A stretch of DNA of 64,000 nt, from positions 1 through 64,000 of the forward strand of contig NZ_ATTQ01000009.1 in assembly GCF_000419765.1 (NCBI RefSeq). Reading direction: 5' to 3'. Shown piece after piece: positions 9,456 to 19,208 of this stretch. The translations under genes were made by a program, and so were the position numbers. The stretch comes from Rhizobium mongolense USDA 1844 (GTDB lineage: Bacteria; Pseudomonadota; Alphaproteobacteria; Rhizobiales; Rhizobiaceae). How positions within the stretch are numbered: position 1 is the stretch's first letter; each line of letters opens with the position of its first letter. The notes beneath the pieces are model-generated. The model had not been told where the DNA came from. It was given only the letters and a program-made list of their open reading frames with translations, and ran no database searches.

Positions 9456-10042
9456 AGTTCCCTGTGTTGGATGCCGATTGCGTTGTGAGCGTCAGTGATA
9501 CGGTTAAAGGGGTATGATACGCGCCCGTTCGCAAGTCCTTGATCTCCGGAGAGGCGTGCAGCGGGACCGTGCGGTCGTAAGCGCCGCGCATAACGTCAAC
9601 GGTGCGAAAGCGGAGCTGAACGATCTCGCTGCCGCCCTTCGGGAAGTCGTCGCGGATGGGGGACCTTCTTGTCCGTCATATCTTCGAGTGCCTGCGTGGT
9701 TTGAAGATTGCGGCGTTCCCGGCTGCGACGCTTCATGAGACCGAATGGAATATGCATCACGTTCATTACTTGCTCAAAATACGACAAAATAACCCCACTT
9801 GCATTCACGAAAGGATCGGGGCGGATCAAAATCCGCCCGCCTAGTCGCTTGCCGAAACGAGCCGTACACGTCGAATTGTACGCCTGGATGCGTTCAGGCA
9901 AACCTTCGGGCAGGGGAAGGCAGGCGAGCGCGCGGTCCATGTAAGTGTCGACACTCTCCAGAAACGACAATCTCTGTGATTGCGGATCCTGGATTCTAAC
10001 GGGGATGGTCAGGGTGGCGTTTCTCCTCAGCAAGTAGCCCAC
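9456..10042 (-). pseudogene. Remnant of a Glu/Leu/Phe/Val-type glutamate dehydrogenase, internally deleted and frameshifted
   Basis: The frame from 10042 encodes a GDH-like N-terminus (SFLESVDTYMDRALACLPLP, then NSTCTARFGKRLGGRI). It passes in frame straight into the far C-terminal part (VNASGVILSYFEQVMNV and FGLMKRR), so roughly 200 central residues with the catalytic and NAD-binding regions are gone. Near 9650-9665 the frame shifts; the GDH C-terminus continues in another frame (FPKGGSEIVQLRFRTVDVMR, then DLRTGAY) to a stop at 9456. Between putA and its regulator this gene would once have deaminated the glutamate made from proline. Identity rests on remembered family motifs. Confidence 0.75.
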
Positions 10043-10129
10043 TCTAGCACGCGTAGTCTAGGCATTCAGACTTGATTTTCCTGGTTTATAGTCTGTATGG
10101 ATTTATTGTTGCGCGCGGAGCTGTATGAA

Positions 10130-10621
10130 ATGACTAAAGATGAGCATGAATTTAGTGAACTTGACCTGTTCGACAGGAAAATTCTCGAAGCGCTCTCCGG
10201 CGACGGACGAATGTCGATCACTGATCTTGCGGCACGCGTCGGGCTTTCTAAAACGCCCTGCCAGCTGCGCTTTAAACGGCTTATCGCTGACGGCTATATT
10301 GAAGGGTTCAAAGCCGTCATCAACCCCTCGAAACTGAATCTGGAGCATATTGCCTTTGCGGAGGTCAAACTCTCAAACACGCAGGAAGATGCGCTTCGCG
10401 CCTTCAATGCGGCAGTCAAGAAGATCAAGGAAGTCGAGGAATGTCACATGATTGCCGGACGCTTTGATTATTTGCTCAAGATCAGGACGCGTGACATACG
10501 CCGCTATAGACATGTACTTGGCGAACGGATTTCAAACTTGCCGTTTGTGGCGAGCACATCGACGAATGTCGCTATGCAAACGGTGAAAGAAAACTGGAGC
10601 GGGTCCAGCTACGGAAGTTAG
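10130..10621 (+). CDS. putR: Lrp/AsnC-family regulator, probable activator of putA
   Basis: A 163-residue protein with an N-terminal helix-turn-helix (ALSGDGRMSITDLAARVGLS, about residues 15-55) and a C-terminal RAM ligand-binding/oligomerisation domain from about residue 75 to the end. The ATG at 10130 is chosen because a GGAG lies 9 bases upstream; the frame opens 33 bases earlier. Divergent Lrp-type PutR genes control putA in rhizobia and agrobacteria with proline as effector, which matches the position here. The gdh remnant now separates the pair. Confidence 0.85.
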   Translation: MTKDEHEFSELDLFDRKILEALSGDGRMSITDLAARVGLSKTPCQLRFKRLIADGYIEGFKAVINPSKLNLEHIAFAEVKLSNTQEDALRAFNAAVKKIKEVEECHMIAGRFDYLLKIRTRDIRRYRHVLGERISNLPFVASTSTNVAMQTVKENWSGSSYGS

Positions 10622-11086
10622 CCCCGGCTAAGGCTTCCGCGTCTTCTTTTGGCGTTATGAGATTGGCTGGACATAATCGAATCTTGCACGATTTTGCGTG
10701 TGGCCGGTGCGTTCTATGTCGACGTTGGTACGGATACCGTTGCCGGATTGCGTCATCGTGGGCGCCATCAGCTTGCCTGGTCGTCCTCGGACTTTTCTGG
10801 ATTGGACAAATCCTCGCGACAGTCGAGGACGGCCACACCTGTGGCGATCTCTCGTCAAGGTTCAGTCCGCAGGACGTGTGCCGCCGCGATTTTGTCAGGC
10901 AGAGGACCGCTTCCCACCCAGCCGACGTTGATGGCGGCACCTGATGCCTGACTGTGCCTGTTTCGGGTTGAAGGCGGCTTATGGTTCTGTGCACGTCAGT
11001 ACCGCAATCAACCTGCGCCTCCGATCGCCGCCGATGCATCTTTTTGGGGCCTGAAGCGTTCCCCACGCACAGCAAGCAGACGCACC
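10622..11086. other. 465-bp stretch without a supportable gene
   Basis: Several overlapping frames are open on both strands but none has a recognisable family, a convincing ribosome binding site or codon use like its neighbours. It may be decayed sequence; no repeat or hairpin stood out. Confidence 0.4.
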
Positions 11087-11230
11087 ATGGCTAGGCGGGA
11101 ATTCACCGGTACCGGTACGGGCAAGCGCTCCGTGCCAAGCAACAAAAACCTCCGCTCCCTCGCCGCTAGTCGCCGCAAAGCCAAGGGAGAGGACGACGAT
11201 AGCGATAACGCACTGAGGCAAAGGCAATGA
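11087..11230 (+). CDS. Hypothetical 47-residue basic protein, translationally coupled to the next gene
   Basis: A short frame starting MARREFTGTGTGKRSVPSNK with a basic middle and an acidic EDDDSD near the end. Its stop overlaps the next start in an ATGA arrangement, typical of coupled genes, and this overlap is the main reason to accept it. No family is recognised. No strong ribosome binding site is visible before its own ATG. Confidence 0.45.
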   Translation: MARREFTGTGTGKRSVPSNKNLRSLAASRRKAKGEDDDSDNALRQRQ

Positions 11231-11601
11231 CGAACATCCGTTTCAAGGGCTTTGACAGTCCAACCCAGCTTCGTGAACACCTTGCGGACGTGGAGGAAGG
11301 CGCCCCGGCCGACGATCTGGCCGAAGACATACCCGGCGAGGATGAGCTGCAATCGGCCTTGCGGGAAGTTGCCTGGCTCCGGAAGGACGTTGCCGACCTG
11401 CGTGAGCAGCTGGCCCTGTTCCCGGGTCAGCTCAAAACCGTGGCGGGGAGCCGTGTCGGCGCCTATCCGTGGCTTCGCATGGGAGTAGCGGTACTTGCCG
11501 CGATTGTGCTCGGACGATGGGTGCTTCATCTCCGCCAGGATGCGCCAGGCAATCCCGCGGTATCGATGATTCCGGCCCGCATTAATCGCGATCGTTGGTA
11601 G
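11227..11601 (+). CDS. Hypothetical C-terminally anchored membrane protein
   Basis: A 124-residue protein with an acidic soluble N-terminal half, a probable coiled-coil stretch (ELQSALREVAWLRKDVADLR, about residues 40-60) and one transmembrane helix near residues 84-101 (WLRMGVAVLAAIVLGRWVL). It starts inside the stop codon of the preceding 47-residue frame. The layout suggests a tail-anchored inner-membrane protein with a cytoplasmic coiled coil. No family or function is recognised; the antisense frame is treated as a shadow. Confidence 0.55.
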   Translation: MTNIRFKGFDSPTQLREHLADVEEGAPADDLAEDIPGEDELQSALREVAWLRKDVADLREQLALFPGQLKTVAGSRVGAYPWLRMGVAVLAAIVLGRWVLHLRQDAPGNPAVSMIPARINRDRW

Positions 11602-11622
11602 CAAGGTCCGCTGCCGTGGATT

Positions 11623-11781
11623 TCATCCAGGCTGTGCCAACATGCGGCGACCGTACGCGCAGCCGGTCAGGCCGCGCGCTTCCTCGATGAAGTGGCAGAA
11701 GAGTGCAGGGCCTGACGCAAACCCCATATTGTCGACGTAGCCGTCTAACGACTGCATCATTCCGAAGACGAGCTTGGCCAT
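11623..11781 (-). pseudogene. Truncated dihydrofolate-reductase-family (RibD C-terminal-like) gene
   Basis: An AGGAGGAG ribosome binding site precedes a 52-residue frame beginning MAKLVFGMMQSLDGYVD and continuing to CAYGRRM, the standard N-terminus of bacterial DHFR-family proteins of about 190 residues. After YGRRM the homology stops and the frame ends five codons later. The N-terminal quarter and its translation signal survive; the rest is deleted. A short peptide could still be made, but the fold cannot. Confidence 0.65.
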
Positions 11782-12049
11782 GCGTTCTTTCTCCTCCTAA
11801 GCGCCCGCGCCACCGCAATTCTAATTGCGTTATGCAGTCAGTTTTAAAATAGCTGGACTGGTTTTGTATCGCGATTGGTTTTTTAGACTGCGCGTGAACG
11901 CGCAACGCTCGGGCTGGCCGATCAATCTGACTCTGGAGACGCTGTGGGATCGCCCATCGGTCAAAGGGACGCTCCTCAGCATGCACAGAACATCTGGTAT
12001 CCGCACGCCGACGCTGCCATAAATGAGCTTCATCGAGGGAGGCATCATC

Positions 12050-12820
12050 ATGCAGAAGAATGCGCCGAGCTTCAGCCTTGAGGGCAAGGTCACTTTGGTG
12101 ACGGGAGCGAGCCGTGGCATCGGTCGAGCTTGCGCACTTGCCTGTGCCGCAGCAGGCTCCGATATTGTTTTGGGGGTCCGCGATGTCGCAGCGTCGGCGG
12201 GCCTGGTTGCCGAACTCGAGGGCGCGGGACGAAAGGTTCTCCCTGTTAAACTCGACATTGCCAATAAGGCCCATATCGCACAAGCCGTCGACGCGGCGCT
12301 TACGACGTTCGGTCGGATCGACGTCCTCGTCAACAACGTCGGCGTGGCTCCGGGCAATCTCGCGGAGCTCGTTGAGGAGAAGGACCTTGACGAGATACTC
12401 GACGTCAACATCAAGGGCACCTTTCTGATGACGCAGGCAGTCGGCCGTCACATGATCAAGCGCAATGGGGGCCGGATCATCAACATCAGCTCACAGGCCG
12501 GTACCGTGGCACTGCGCGGCGAGGCAATCTATTGCATGAGCAAGGCGGCAATTAATCACCTCACGCGCTGCCTTGCAGCCGAATGGGCACGCTATGATGT
12601 CACGGTAAATACCGTATCGCCGACGTTCATCCACACGGATGGTACAGCACCTTTTCTAGCCGATGCCGGCAATCGCAAAGTGACGCTCGCTCACATTCCA
12701 CTCGGCCGGATCGGTGAAACCGATGATGTTGTGGGTGCCGTAGTCTTCCTTGCGTCACCGGCTGCGAGCCTAATCACCGGCGCGAACCTGCTGGTGGACG
12801 GTGGATGGTCCGTCGCCTGA
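12050..12820 (+). CDS. Short-chain dehydrogenase/reductase (SDR)
   Basis: A 256-residue classical SDR. The dinucleotide motif TGASRGIG is at residues 18-25, NNVG (usually NNAG) at about 95-98, and the catalytic set is S147 or S148 with Y161-x3-K165. The family reduces or oxidises alcohols and ketones with NAD(P). Closest in feel to gluconate 5-dehydrogenase or 3-oxoacyl-reductase-like SDRs, but the substrate cannot be assigned. The start at 12050 follows GAGGGAGG; the earlier in-frame ATG at 12023 lacks such a site. No operon partner is present. Confidence 0.88.
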   Translation: MQKNAPSFSLEGKVTLVTGASRGIGRACALACAAAGSDIVLGVRDVAASAGLVAELEGAGRKVLPVKLDIANKAHIAQAVDAALTTFGRIDVLVNNVGVAPGNLAELVEEKDLDEILDVNIKGTFLMTQAVGRHMIKRNGGRIINISSQAGTVALRGEAIYCMSKAAINHLTRCLAAEWARYDVTVNTVSPTFIHTDGTAPFLADAGNRKVTLAHIPLGRIGETDDVVGAVVFLASPAASLITGANLLVDGGWSVA

Positions 12821-13020
12821 GGCGAGAGGCGCTCCTGCAGCGCAAGTCTTATGCAGACGAGAACAACGATTTCCCCGCCGTGGCGCTGAAGCTTAAGCGG
12901 ATGCTGCCCGGGGTTCGGCGGGCCTAGGGCGGTTAAGCGGGAGGATGACTCTCAAGGCGTGATTGGACCGAAGGCCTTATGGATCTTGAGGCGTAAAACA
13001 GGAGGAGGTGGCAAAATGCA

Positions 13021-14688
13021 TCATGTGTCGCTCCGCTTCAATAAGTAATCCAGGCCGCCGGCGCGGTACCAACGATAGCCATAAGGTTCGAGCACCATAT
13101 GGTGCTTACCCTTCTCGTCGGCGCGACTGTCACTGTCGTCGGCTATGTCGATCAATAGGTGGCCGGCGTCACCGAGGCCGGCGTCGAAGGTAATCTCCAC
13201 CGGCTTGGCATGGAAATTATGGACGATGACAACGGCATTGTTCCGCCACTCGTAGCGGATGGCGAGCACGCCGCGATTGTTGCAATCAAGAAAGCTGAAC
13301 TCGCCCCAACCGATCTCGGGCGCCTCCTTGCGCATGCGGATCATCCGCTCGGTCCAGTTAAGCATGGATTCTGGATCACGGCGCTGGAAGGCGACATTTA
13401 CATGGTCGAAACCGTAAGGCCCCTTCGAGATGACCGGCAGGACCGGCCTGTCGCTCTTGGTGAAGCCACCCTGCGGCTCGTCCGACCATTGCATCGGCGT
13501 GCGGGCACAGTTTCGCTCCGGCAGCGACAGGTCGTCTCCCATCCCGATTTCGTCACCATATCGCAGAACTGGTGTTCCGGGCAGCGAGTACATCACACTG
13601 TAGGCAAGCCTCAGGCGGCGCATATCACCGCCGAGCATGGGGGCGAGGCGTCGACGGATACCGCGTTGGTAGAGCTGCATCTCTTTATCCGGGCCAAAGG
13701 CTGTAAACACCTGCTGGCGCTGCTTGTCCGTCAGACGACCCAGATCCAATTCGTCGTGATTGCGCAGGAAAATGCCCCATTGACCGGTCTGCGGGCGTTC
13801 CTGTGTGTCATACATCGCCTTGGCGAGCGGTCGGGTGTCTGCGCTGGCAAGCGCATAAAAAAGCGCTTGGTTGACGTGGAAGTTGAACATCATCTGCATG
13901 CGGTCACCGTCGTCACCGAAATATTGCAGGTTCTCCTTCGGCACGACATTAGCCTCAGCCAAGATGATGCTGTCGCCCTTCCGCCACTGCAGGAATTCGC
14001 GGAAGGTTCGCAGCATGTCGAACTGTTCCCTCGGCGCTTTCACGTTGGTGCCCTTTTCTGCGATGACGAACGGCACGGCATCCATGCGGAAGCCGGAAAC
14101 GCCAAGCTGGATCCAGAAGCCCATGATCTTCAGGATTTCCGCCTGAACATGCGGGTTCGCGGTATTGAGGTCCGGCTGGAACTTATAGAAACGGTGAAAG
14201 TAGTATTCGCCGGATTTCTCATCACGCGTCCATGTCGTCTTCTGGACACCTGGAAACACCATTCCTTCATCGGCATTGGCGGGTTTTGTCTTCGACCAGA
14301 CATACCAGTCGCGATAGCGCGAGTTCTTGTCCGAGCAGGCGGCTTTAAACCATGGATGTTCATCCGATGTGTGATTGACGACGAGATCGATGAGCACGCG
14401 AATCCCACGTTGCTTGGCTCCGTGAGTGAATTCGACGAAATCGCCGAGCGTTCCGTAACGGGGATCGACATTGTAGTAATCAGAAACGTCGTAGCCATCG
14501 TCGTGACCCGGAGAGGCCTGGAACGGCATCAGCCAGATCGCGGTGACGCCAAGCCCGGCCAGATAATCCAGTCGGCGCTGAAGTCCTTGGAAATCGCCGA
14601 TGCCATCGCCATTCGCATCCATGAAAGTCTCAACGGAAAGGCAGTAGACGACGGCGTTCTTGTACCAGAGGTCGTTGATCACAAACAT
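13021..14688 (-). CDS. treS: GH13 alpha-glucan enzyme, trehalose synthase (maltose alpha-D-glucosyltransferase)-like
   Basis: A 555-residue GH13 protein starting NDLWYKNAVVYCLSVETFMD, the usual opening of trehalose synthases. The four conserved regions are present: DLVVNHTSDEH near 101-111, GFRMDAVPF with nucleophile D203, LAEANV with acid/base E245, and NHDELD with H311-D312. A C-terminal beta domain follows from about residue 450. No fused maltokinase domain is present. TreS interconverts maltose and trehalose, often under osmotic or general stress. An oligo-1,6-glucosidase-type enzyme is the alternative. An AAGGAG lies immediately upstream of the ATG. Confidence 0.8.
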   Translation of the reverse strand: MFVINDLWYKNAVVYCLSVETFMDANGDGIGDFQGLQRRLDYLAGLGVTAIWLMPFQASPGHDDGYDVSDYYNVDPRYGTLGDFVEFTHGAKQRGIRVLIDLVVNHTSDEHPWFKAACSDKNSRYRDWYVWSKTKPANADEGMVFPGVQKTTWTRDEKSGEYYFHRFYKFQPDLNTANPHVQAEILKIMGFWIQLGVSGFRMDAVPFVIAEKGTNVKAPREQFDMLRTFREFLQWRKGDSIILAEANVVPKENLQYFGDDGDRMQMMFNFHVNQALFYALASADTRPLAKAMYDTQERPQTGQWGIFLRNHDELDLGRLTDKQRQQVFTAFGPDKEMQLYQRGIRRRLAPMLGGDMRRLRLAYSVMYSLPGTPVLRYGDEIGMGDDLSLPERNCARTPMQWSDEPQGGFTKSDRPVLPVISKGPYGFDHVNVAFQRRDPESMLNWTERMIRMRKEAPEIGWGEFSFLDCNNRGVLAIRYEWRNNAVVIVHNFHAKPVEITFDAGLGDAGHLLIDIADDSDSRADEKGKHHMVLEPYGYRWYRAGGLDYLLKRSDT

Positions 14689-15106
14689 GCTCCTTGGGAA
14701 GTGGTGGTCCGGGGAACGAAGCGTGCGAGCAGGGGAAAGGTTCCCCGGTTAAGGTCGGTATGTATTGCTCAGTTGATACCTTCGGGTTCCATCGCCCCAA
14801 CCGGTTTCCGCTTTTTGGCGAGCTTCAGCAGGCTTTCCCCGGATCGGATCAGTCGCTATCGCCGGGGACGAGTGCTTCATTCGCGTTAATGAGTTTTGAC
14901 GCATCCTTGGGACGGACCACATCTCCGACCCTCCCGAGGCTCGAAGACGACCGCGCGCGCTCGACGCCCGATGACCAACCTGGACGTGAGCGGGTGCGGC
15001 AAGAGAACCAGGTGTATTCGGGGATCCTCGGGCCAACGCAGGCGGGCCCGAGGATATCAAGACATAGTGGAAGGAACGCCTTGTCGGTCGCTGAGGCGTA
15101 AAAAGT
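14689..15106. other. 418-bp intergenic stretch
   Basis: It separates the two minus-strand genes for the GH13 enzyme and the aldo-keto reductase. The only structure noticed is a short dyad, GGGGAA-AGG-TTCCCC, at about 14732-14746, 45-60 bases upstream of the treS-like start. No gene is supported. Confidence 0.4.
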
Positions 15107-16153
<1,047 letters not shown>

Positions 16154-16197
16154 TTAATTCGACTGGAAATTCACACGCTGTTCTATAGAATGGAACA

Positions 16198-17088
16198 ATG
16201 GACAGAAGTCGCCTACCTCAACTTGCAATCTTCGCTACCGTGGCCGCATGCGGGGGATTTCGGGGGGCGGCCAAGGAGCTGGGGATAGCGCCTTCTGCTG
16301 TAAGCCACGCCGTCTCGAGCCTGGAGGCTGCTCTGGGAGTTAGGCTCTTTTCTCGCACGACCCGAAGCATCGCGGTAACAGAAGAGGGCGCACTGCTTCT
16401 CAAACGGCTGGGACCGGCGCTGGGCGAGATCGACCTGGCGCTTGATGCGGTAAAGGAAATCAACAATCGTGTAGCCGGCAATCTTCGCCTCAGCGTGCCG
16501 CCCTTTGCGGCGCATTGGCTGCTGGCGCCACGCCTTGCGGCTTTCAGCAGGGCTTACCCGGGCGTCGTTCTGGAAGTCCGGGTCGAGGAGCCGTTCAATG
16601 ACATCGTCGCTGCGGGCCTTGATGGCGGCATGCGCCTCGGAGAGAGCCTGGAGCCGGACATGATCGCCGTCAGAATGAGCGCGCCCATACGGGCAAGCGT
16701 CGTTGCTTCACCCTCCTATTTCGAGCAAAAGACCGTGCCGGTCCATCCGCGTCAGCTGATGGATCACGTTTGCATTCGGCGGCGATTTGCCAGCGGACAA
16801 GTCTATAGATGGGAATTCGAAAAAGATGGCGAAGAGCTGGTCCTTGATGTCGATGGCCCGCTTATTCTTGGCGACGACCGGCTGGTGATCGAGGCCGCGC
16901 TGGACGGCGCCGGTATCGCGTTCCTGCTAGAAAACATGGCGAACGCCGCCATTGAAGAAGGGCGGCTGCGGCGGGTTCTTGCCGATTGGTGCGCGCCGTT
17001 TCCGGGTGTCTATCTTTATTACCCAAGCCGGCGTCAGATGCGCCCAGCACTGCGCGCGTTCATCGAGTTCTTCAAGCATGCAGGCTGA
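16198..17088 (+). CDS. LysR-family transcriptional regulator
   Basis: A 296-residue LysR protein: winged HTH at residues 1-60 (AAKELGIAPSAVSHAVSSLE is the core) and a periplasmic-binding-protein-like effector domain from about 90 on. It starts 95 bases from the divergent aldo/keto reductase, the usual LysR arrangement. Regulators of this subgroup often control small oxidoreductase genes; the inducer is unknown. Confidence 0.92.
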   Translation: MDRSRLPQLAIFATVAACGGFRGAAKELGIAPSAVSHAVSSLEAALGVRLFSRTTRSIAVTEEGALLLKRLGPALGEIDLALDAVKEINNRVAGNLRLSVPPFAAHWLLAPRLAAFSRAYPGVVLEVRVEEPFNDIVAAGLDGGMRLGESLEPDMIAVRMSAPIRASVVASPSYFEQKTVPVHPRQLMDHVCIRRRFASGQVYRWEFEKDGEELVLDVDGPLILGDDRLVIEAALDGAGIAFLLENMANAAIEEGRLRRVLADWCAPFPGVYLYYPSRRQMRPALRAFIEFFKHAG

Positions 17089-17287
17089 CAGCTCATGCAA
17101 GGTGCAAATGCGCAAGTTGCCCTGGACTGTTTTGCCTGCAAACCGGAGGAGCCTCCCAGCCTTGCGGGATGACGTTGGAGGTGTGGACACCGACCCATGG
17201 GCGCGATCTGACCGGCAACATTGATGAGGCACTGTTCCACAGAGCGTTGCGCGTTCACCTGATCCGAACTCAGGAGCGATGGCCTTT

Positions 17288-17758
17288 CTAATGATGCTGG
17301 CCATGGATCGCCGGAACCCTGAACGAGACAGCCTGGCCGCCAATCACACGATGTTCAGGCGTGACAATTTCGATCAACACTTTATGTTTGCCAGCCGGCA
17401 GCCCCGTCAGAACAATAGCACCTGTGCCGCCTGCATCCGCCCAGCGCCACGGCAGATCGTCGACGTTGACGTGCAGGTGGCCCACCCGGGGCGATACGTC
17501 GCTTGCGCCGGAACCGAAAATCGGCAGGATGCGAAAATTCTCCGTCCGATACGGAATAATGGCCACCCCTCGCGTGGTGAGTGGTTCTGAAAGAGGCTGA
17601 TCGACAAGAAGTTTCGGCTCGGGCTCATCCTTGACAGGTAGGAACTGAGTCTGGACACTGCCTGGCGTTTGGGCTTGGGCAGTCGCGGTCGCTACAATCA
17701 GAAAGGCGGTTGTAGCAAGGCCGAGGGCTCTAATGGTCGTGATCATGACAAATATCAT
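17288..17758 (-). CDS. Secreted DUF6130-type protein
   Basis: A 156-residue protein with a signal peptide (RALGLATTAFLIVATATAQA, cleavage near AQA). The mature part carries the family pattern: LVDQPLSEPL, a YRTENFRILPIFG segment, SPRVGHLHVNVDDLPWRWAD and LPAGKHKVLIEI. This is the DUF6130 layout, a beta-sandwich periplasmic protein of unknown role. The ATG at 17746 (second Met) is an alternative start. It precedes the Ohr gene on the same strand, but an 80-base gap leaves cotranscription open. Confidence 0.75.
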   Translation of the reverse strand: MIFVMITTIRALGLATTAFLIVATATAQAQTPGSVQTQFLPVKDEPEPKLLVDQPLSEPLTTRGVAIIPYRTENFRILPIFGSGASDVSPRVGHLHVNVDDLPWRWADAGGTGAIVLTGLPAGKHKVLIEIVTPEHRVIGGQAVSFRVPAIHGQHH

Positions 17759-17842
17759 CCTGTGATAGCCGTGCCGGTCGAGACCGGGAGATTTCCGATC
17801 GCCGGCGCGATGTCTGGTTGAAGGAACTAGCCGAGATGCGGA

Positions 17843-18250
17843 TCAAGCCACGCTGAGCTCGACTTCGATGTTGCCGCGGGTGGCCTTCGAGTAAGGGCAA
17901 AGCTGGTGCGCCCGTTCGACGAGGGTGGTCGCAACTTCAGGCGCGATGCCCGGCAGGCTCACACTCAGCCGCGCGCGCAGCAAATAGCCATCATCACCCA
18001 AGGCAAGGTCGACCTCGGTATTTATTGAGGCATCGGCGGGCAGGCGGAGGTGGCGCTCGGCGGCGGCCTTTCCGACCGCGCCGAGGAAACATGCGGACCA
18101 ACCCGCCGCAAAGAGCTGCTCGGGATTGGTGCCTGCGCCCGTCGATCCAGGTGGCGACAGCTTGATATCAAGTCGCCCGTCTAAGCTGCGCGAGGCGCCG
18201 TCGCGCCCGCCGGTGGTGTGGGTTTTACCCGTGTAGACGACTTTCGACAT
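17843..18250 (-). CDS. ohr: Organic hydroperoxide resistance protein (Ohr/OsmC family)
   Basis: A 135-residue OsmC-fold thiol peroxidase. The two redox cysteines are C54 in GWSACFLGAVG and C118 in HQLCPYSKATRGN, the Ohr spacing. Ohr reduces organic hydroperoxides with lipoylated partners. The ATG at 18250 follows an AGGAG, with an out-of-frame ATG between them. The SDR gene upstream on the same strand ends 22 bases before it, so they may be cotranscribed. A paralogue lies at 41846. No OhrR repressor is adjacent. Confidence 0.93.
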   Translation of the reverse strand: MSKVVYTGKTHTTGGRDGASRSLDGRLDIKLSPPGSTGAGTNPEQLFAAGWSACFLGAVGKAAAERHLRLPADASINTEVDLALGDDGYLLRARLSVSLPGIAPEVATTLVERAHQLCPYSKATRGNIEVELSVA

Positions 18251-18272
18251 TTCATTTGCTCCTGATCGGATG

Positions 18273-19067
18273 TCAGCCGGCCCGATAGCGGGCTGCTGGA
18301 TTGTTGGTAGACAGATTTCCCGCCATGGCCTGCCGGGCGCCCTCGAAGGCATCCCATTGGCCGGCATCGTGAAGGCTCGGGATGGTGACGAACTCCTTGC
18401 GCGAAAGCCCCAGTAGGGCAGCGTCGACCAAGGCTTGAGCCGGCATGACCATTTCTTGCGGCAAGTGCTGAACCGGAAGCCCTGCGACATCCCAGAAGTC
18501 AGTCGCGGTGGCACCTGGGAGAACGACCTGTACGTGGACGTTGCTGTCGACCAGTTCCTGGCGCAGGCTCTGGCTGAAGGCGAGAACAAAGGCCTTCGTG
18601 CCGCCGTAGACGCCGTTCAATCTTTCCGGCGCGACCGCCACGATCGAAGCAATGTTGATGATCGTACCCTCGTCCCGCTCGACAAACCCAGGGACGGCGG
18701 CATAAGTGAGCCGCATCAGCGCATCGACATTGAGCGCAATCATCGCGCTCATGGCGTTCACATCGGACTGGACGAGCGGCGCGGTCGCCCCGACACCGGC
18801 ATTGTTGACCAGCATCGTGATCCGCGGGTCGTCAGTGATCAGAGTTGCGACCCGTGCTACATCGTCCGTTGTCGTGAGGTCGGCAGTGACGGTCTCGACG
18901 GTGCGGCCTGTCTGTTCGCGGATAGCGGCCGCCACTCGTTGCAGCCGGTCGCCGTTTCGTGCAACGAGCATCAAGTCATAGCCCTGTCGGGCAAGTCGAT
19001 CTGCATAAAGGGCGCCGATGCCGCCCGATGCGCCGGTAATGACGGCGATTCCTAACTTTTCCGGCAT
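18273..19067 (-). CDS. Short-chain dehydrogenase/reductase
   Basis: A 264-residue SDR. The cofactor motif TGASGGIG sits at residues 15-22, NNAG follows near residue 90, and the catalytic Y-x3-K is YGGTK in the segment NGVYGGTKAFVLAFSQSL. The C-terminus (PSLHDAGQWDAFEGARQAM) matches the broken SDR copy downstream at 19209-19999, showing the two are tandem relatives. Substrate unknown. It probably shares a transcript with ohr. Confidence 0.9.
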   Translation of the reverse strand: MPEKLGIAVITGASGGIGALYADRLARQGYDLMLVARNGDRLQRVAAAIREQTGRTVETVTADLTTTDDVARVATLITDDPRITMLVNNAGVGATAPLVQSDVNAMSAMIALNVDALMRLTYAAVPGFVERDEGTIINIASIVAVAPERLNGVYGGTKAFVLAFSQSLRQELVDSNVHVQVVLPGATATDFWDVAGLPVQHLPQEMVMPAQALVDAALLGLSRKEFVTIPSLHDAGQWDAFEGARQAMAGNLSTNNPAARYRAG

Positions 19068-19208
19068 GGCATTTCCTTTCGGGTTGTCGTGGACACAGCC
19101 AAGCGTCCGTTGCGACTTGGGGACTGCGATGGGTAAGAGTATGAGCTCGGTAAAGTTGGCCCGGTAGCGAGCAAAAATGAGAGCCAGCCTCTCGTTTGAC
19201 CGACTTGA

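Noticed and set aside
10572-11075. Minus-strand frame of 167 codons
   Set aside because: Overlaps the end of the Lrp-type gene, has no start signal or family and a composition unlike real genes nearby.
11008-11604. Minus-strand frame antisense to the coupled small genes
   Set aside because: The plus-strand pair has an ATGA overlap and a plausible membrane helix; the antisense product has neither.
12821-12928. Short plus-strand frame ending ENNDFPAVALKLKRMLPGVR
   Set aside because: No start and no recognised family; it could be a gene tail but cannot be supported.
13016-13048. Ten-codon frame behind an excellent AGGAGGAGG site, overlapping the end of treS
   Set aside because: Too short to interpret; perhaps the leftover start of a deleted gene.
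13159-14889. Plus-strand frame of 576 codons
   Set aside because: Antisense to the GH13 trehalose-synthase-like gene whose four conserved regions are intact; a high-GC shadow frame.
14694-15101. Plus-strand frame of 135 codons in the treS/AKR intergenic region
   Set aside because: Arginine-rich, no domain, no ribosome binding site.
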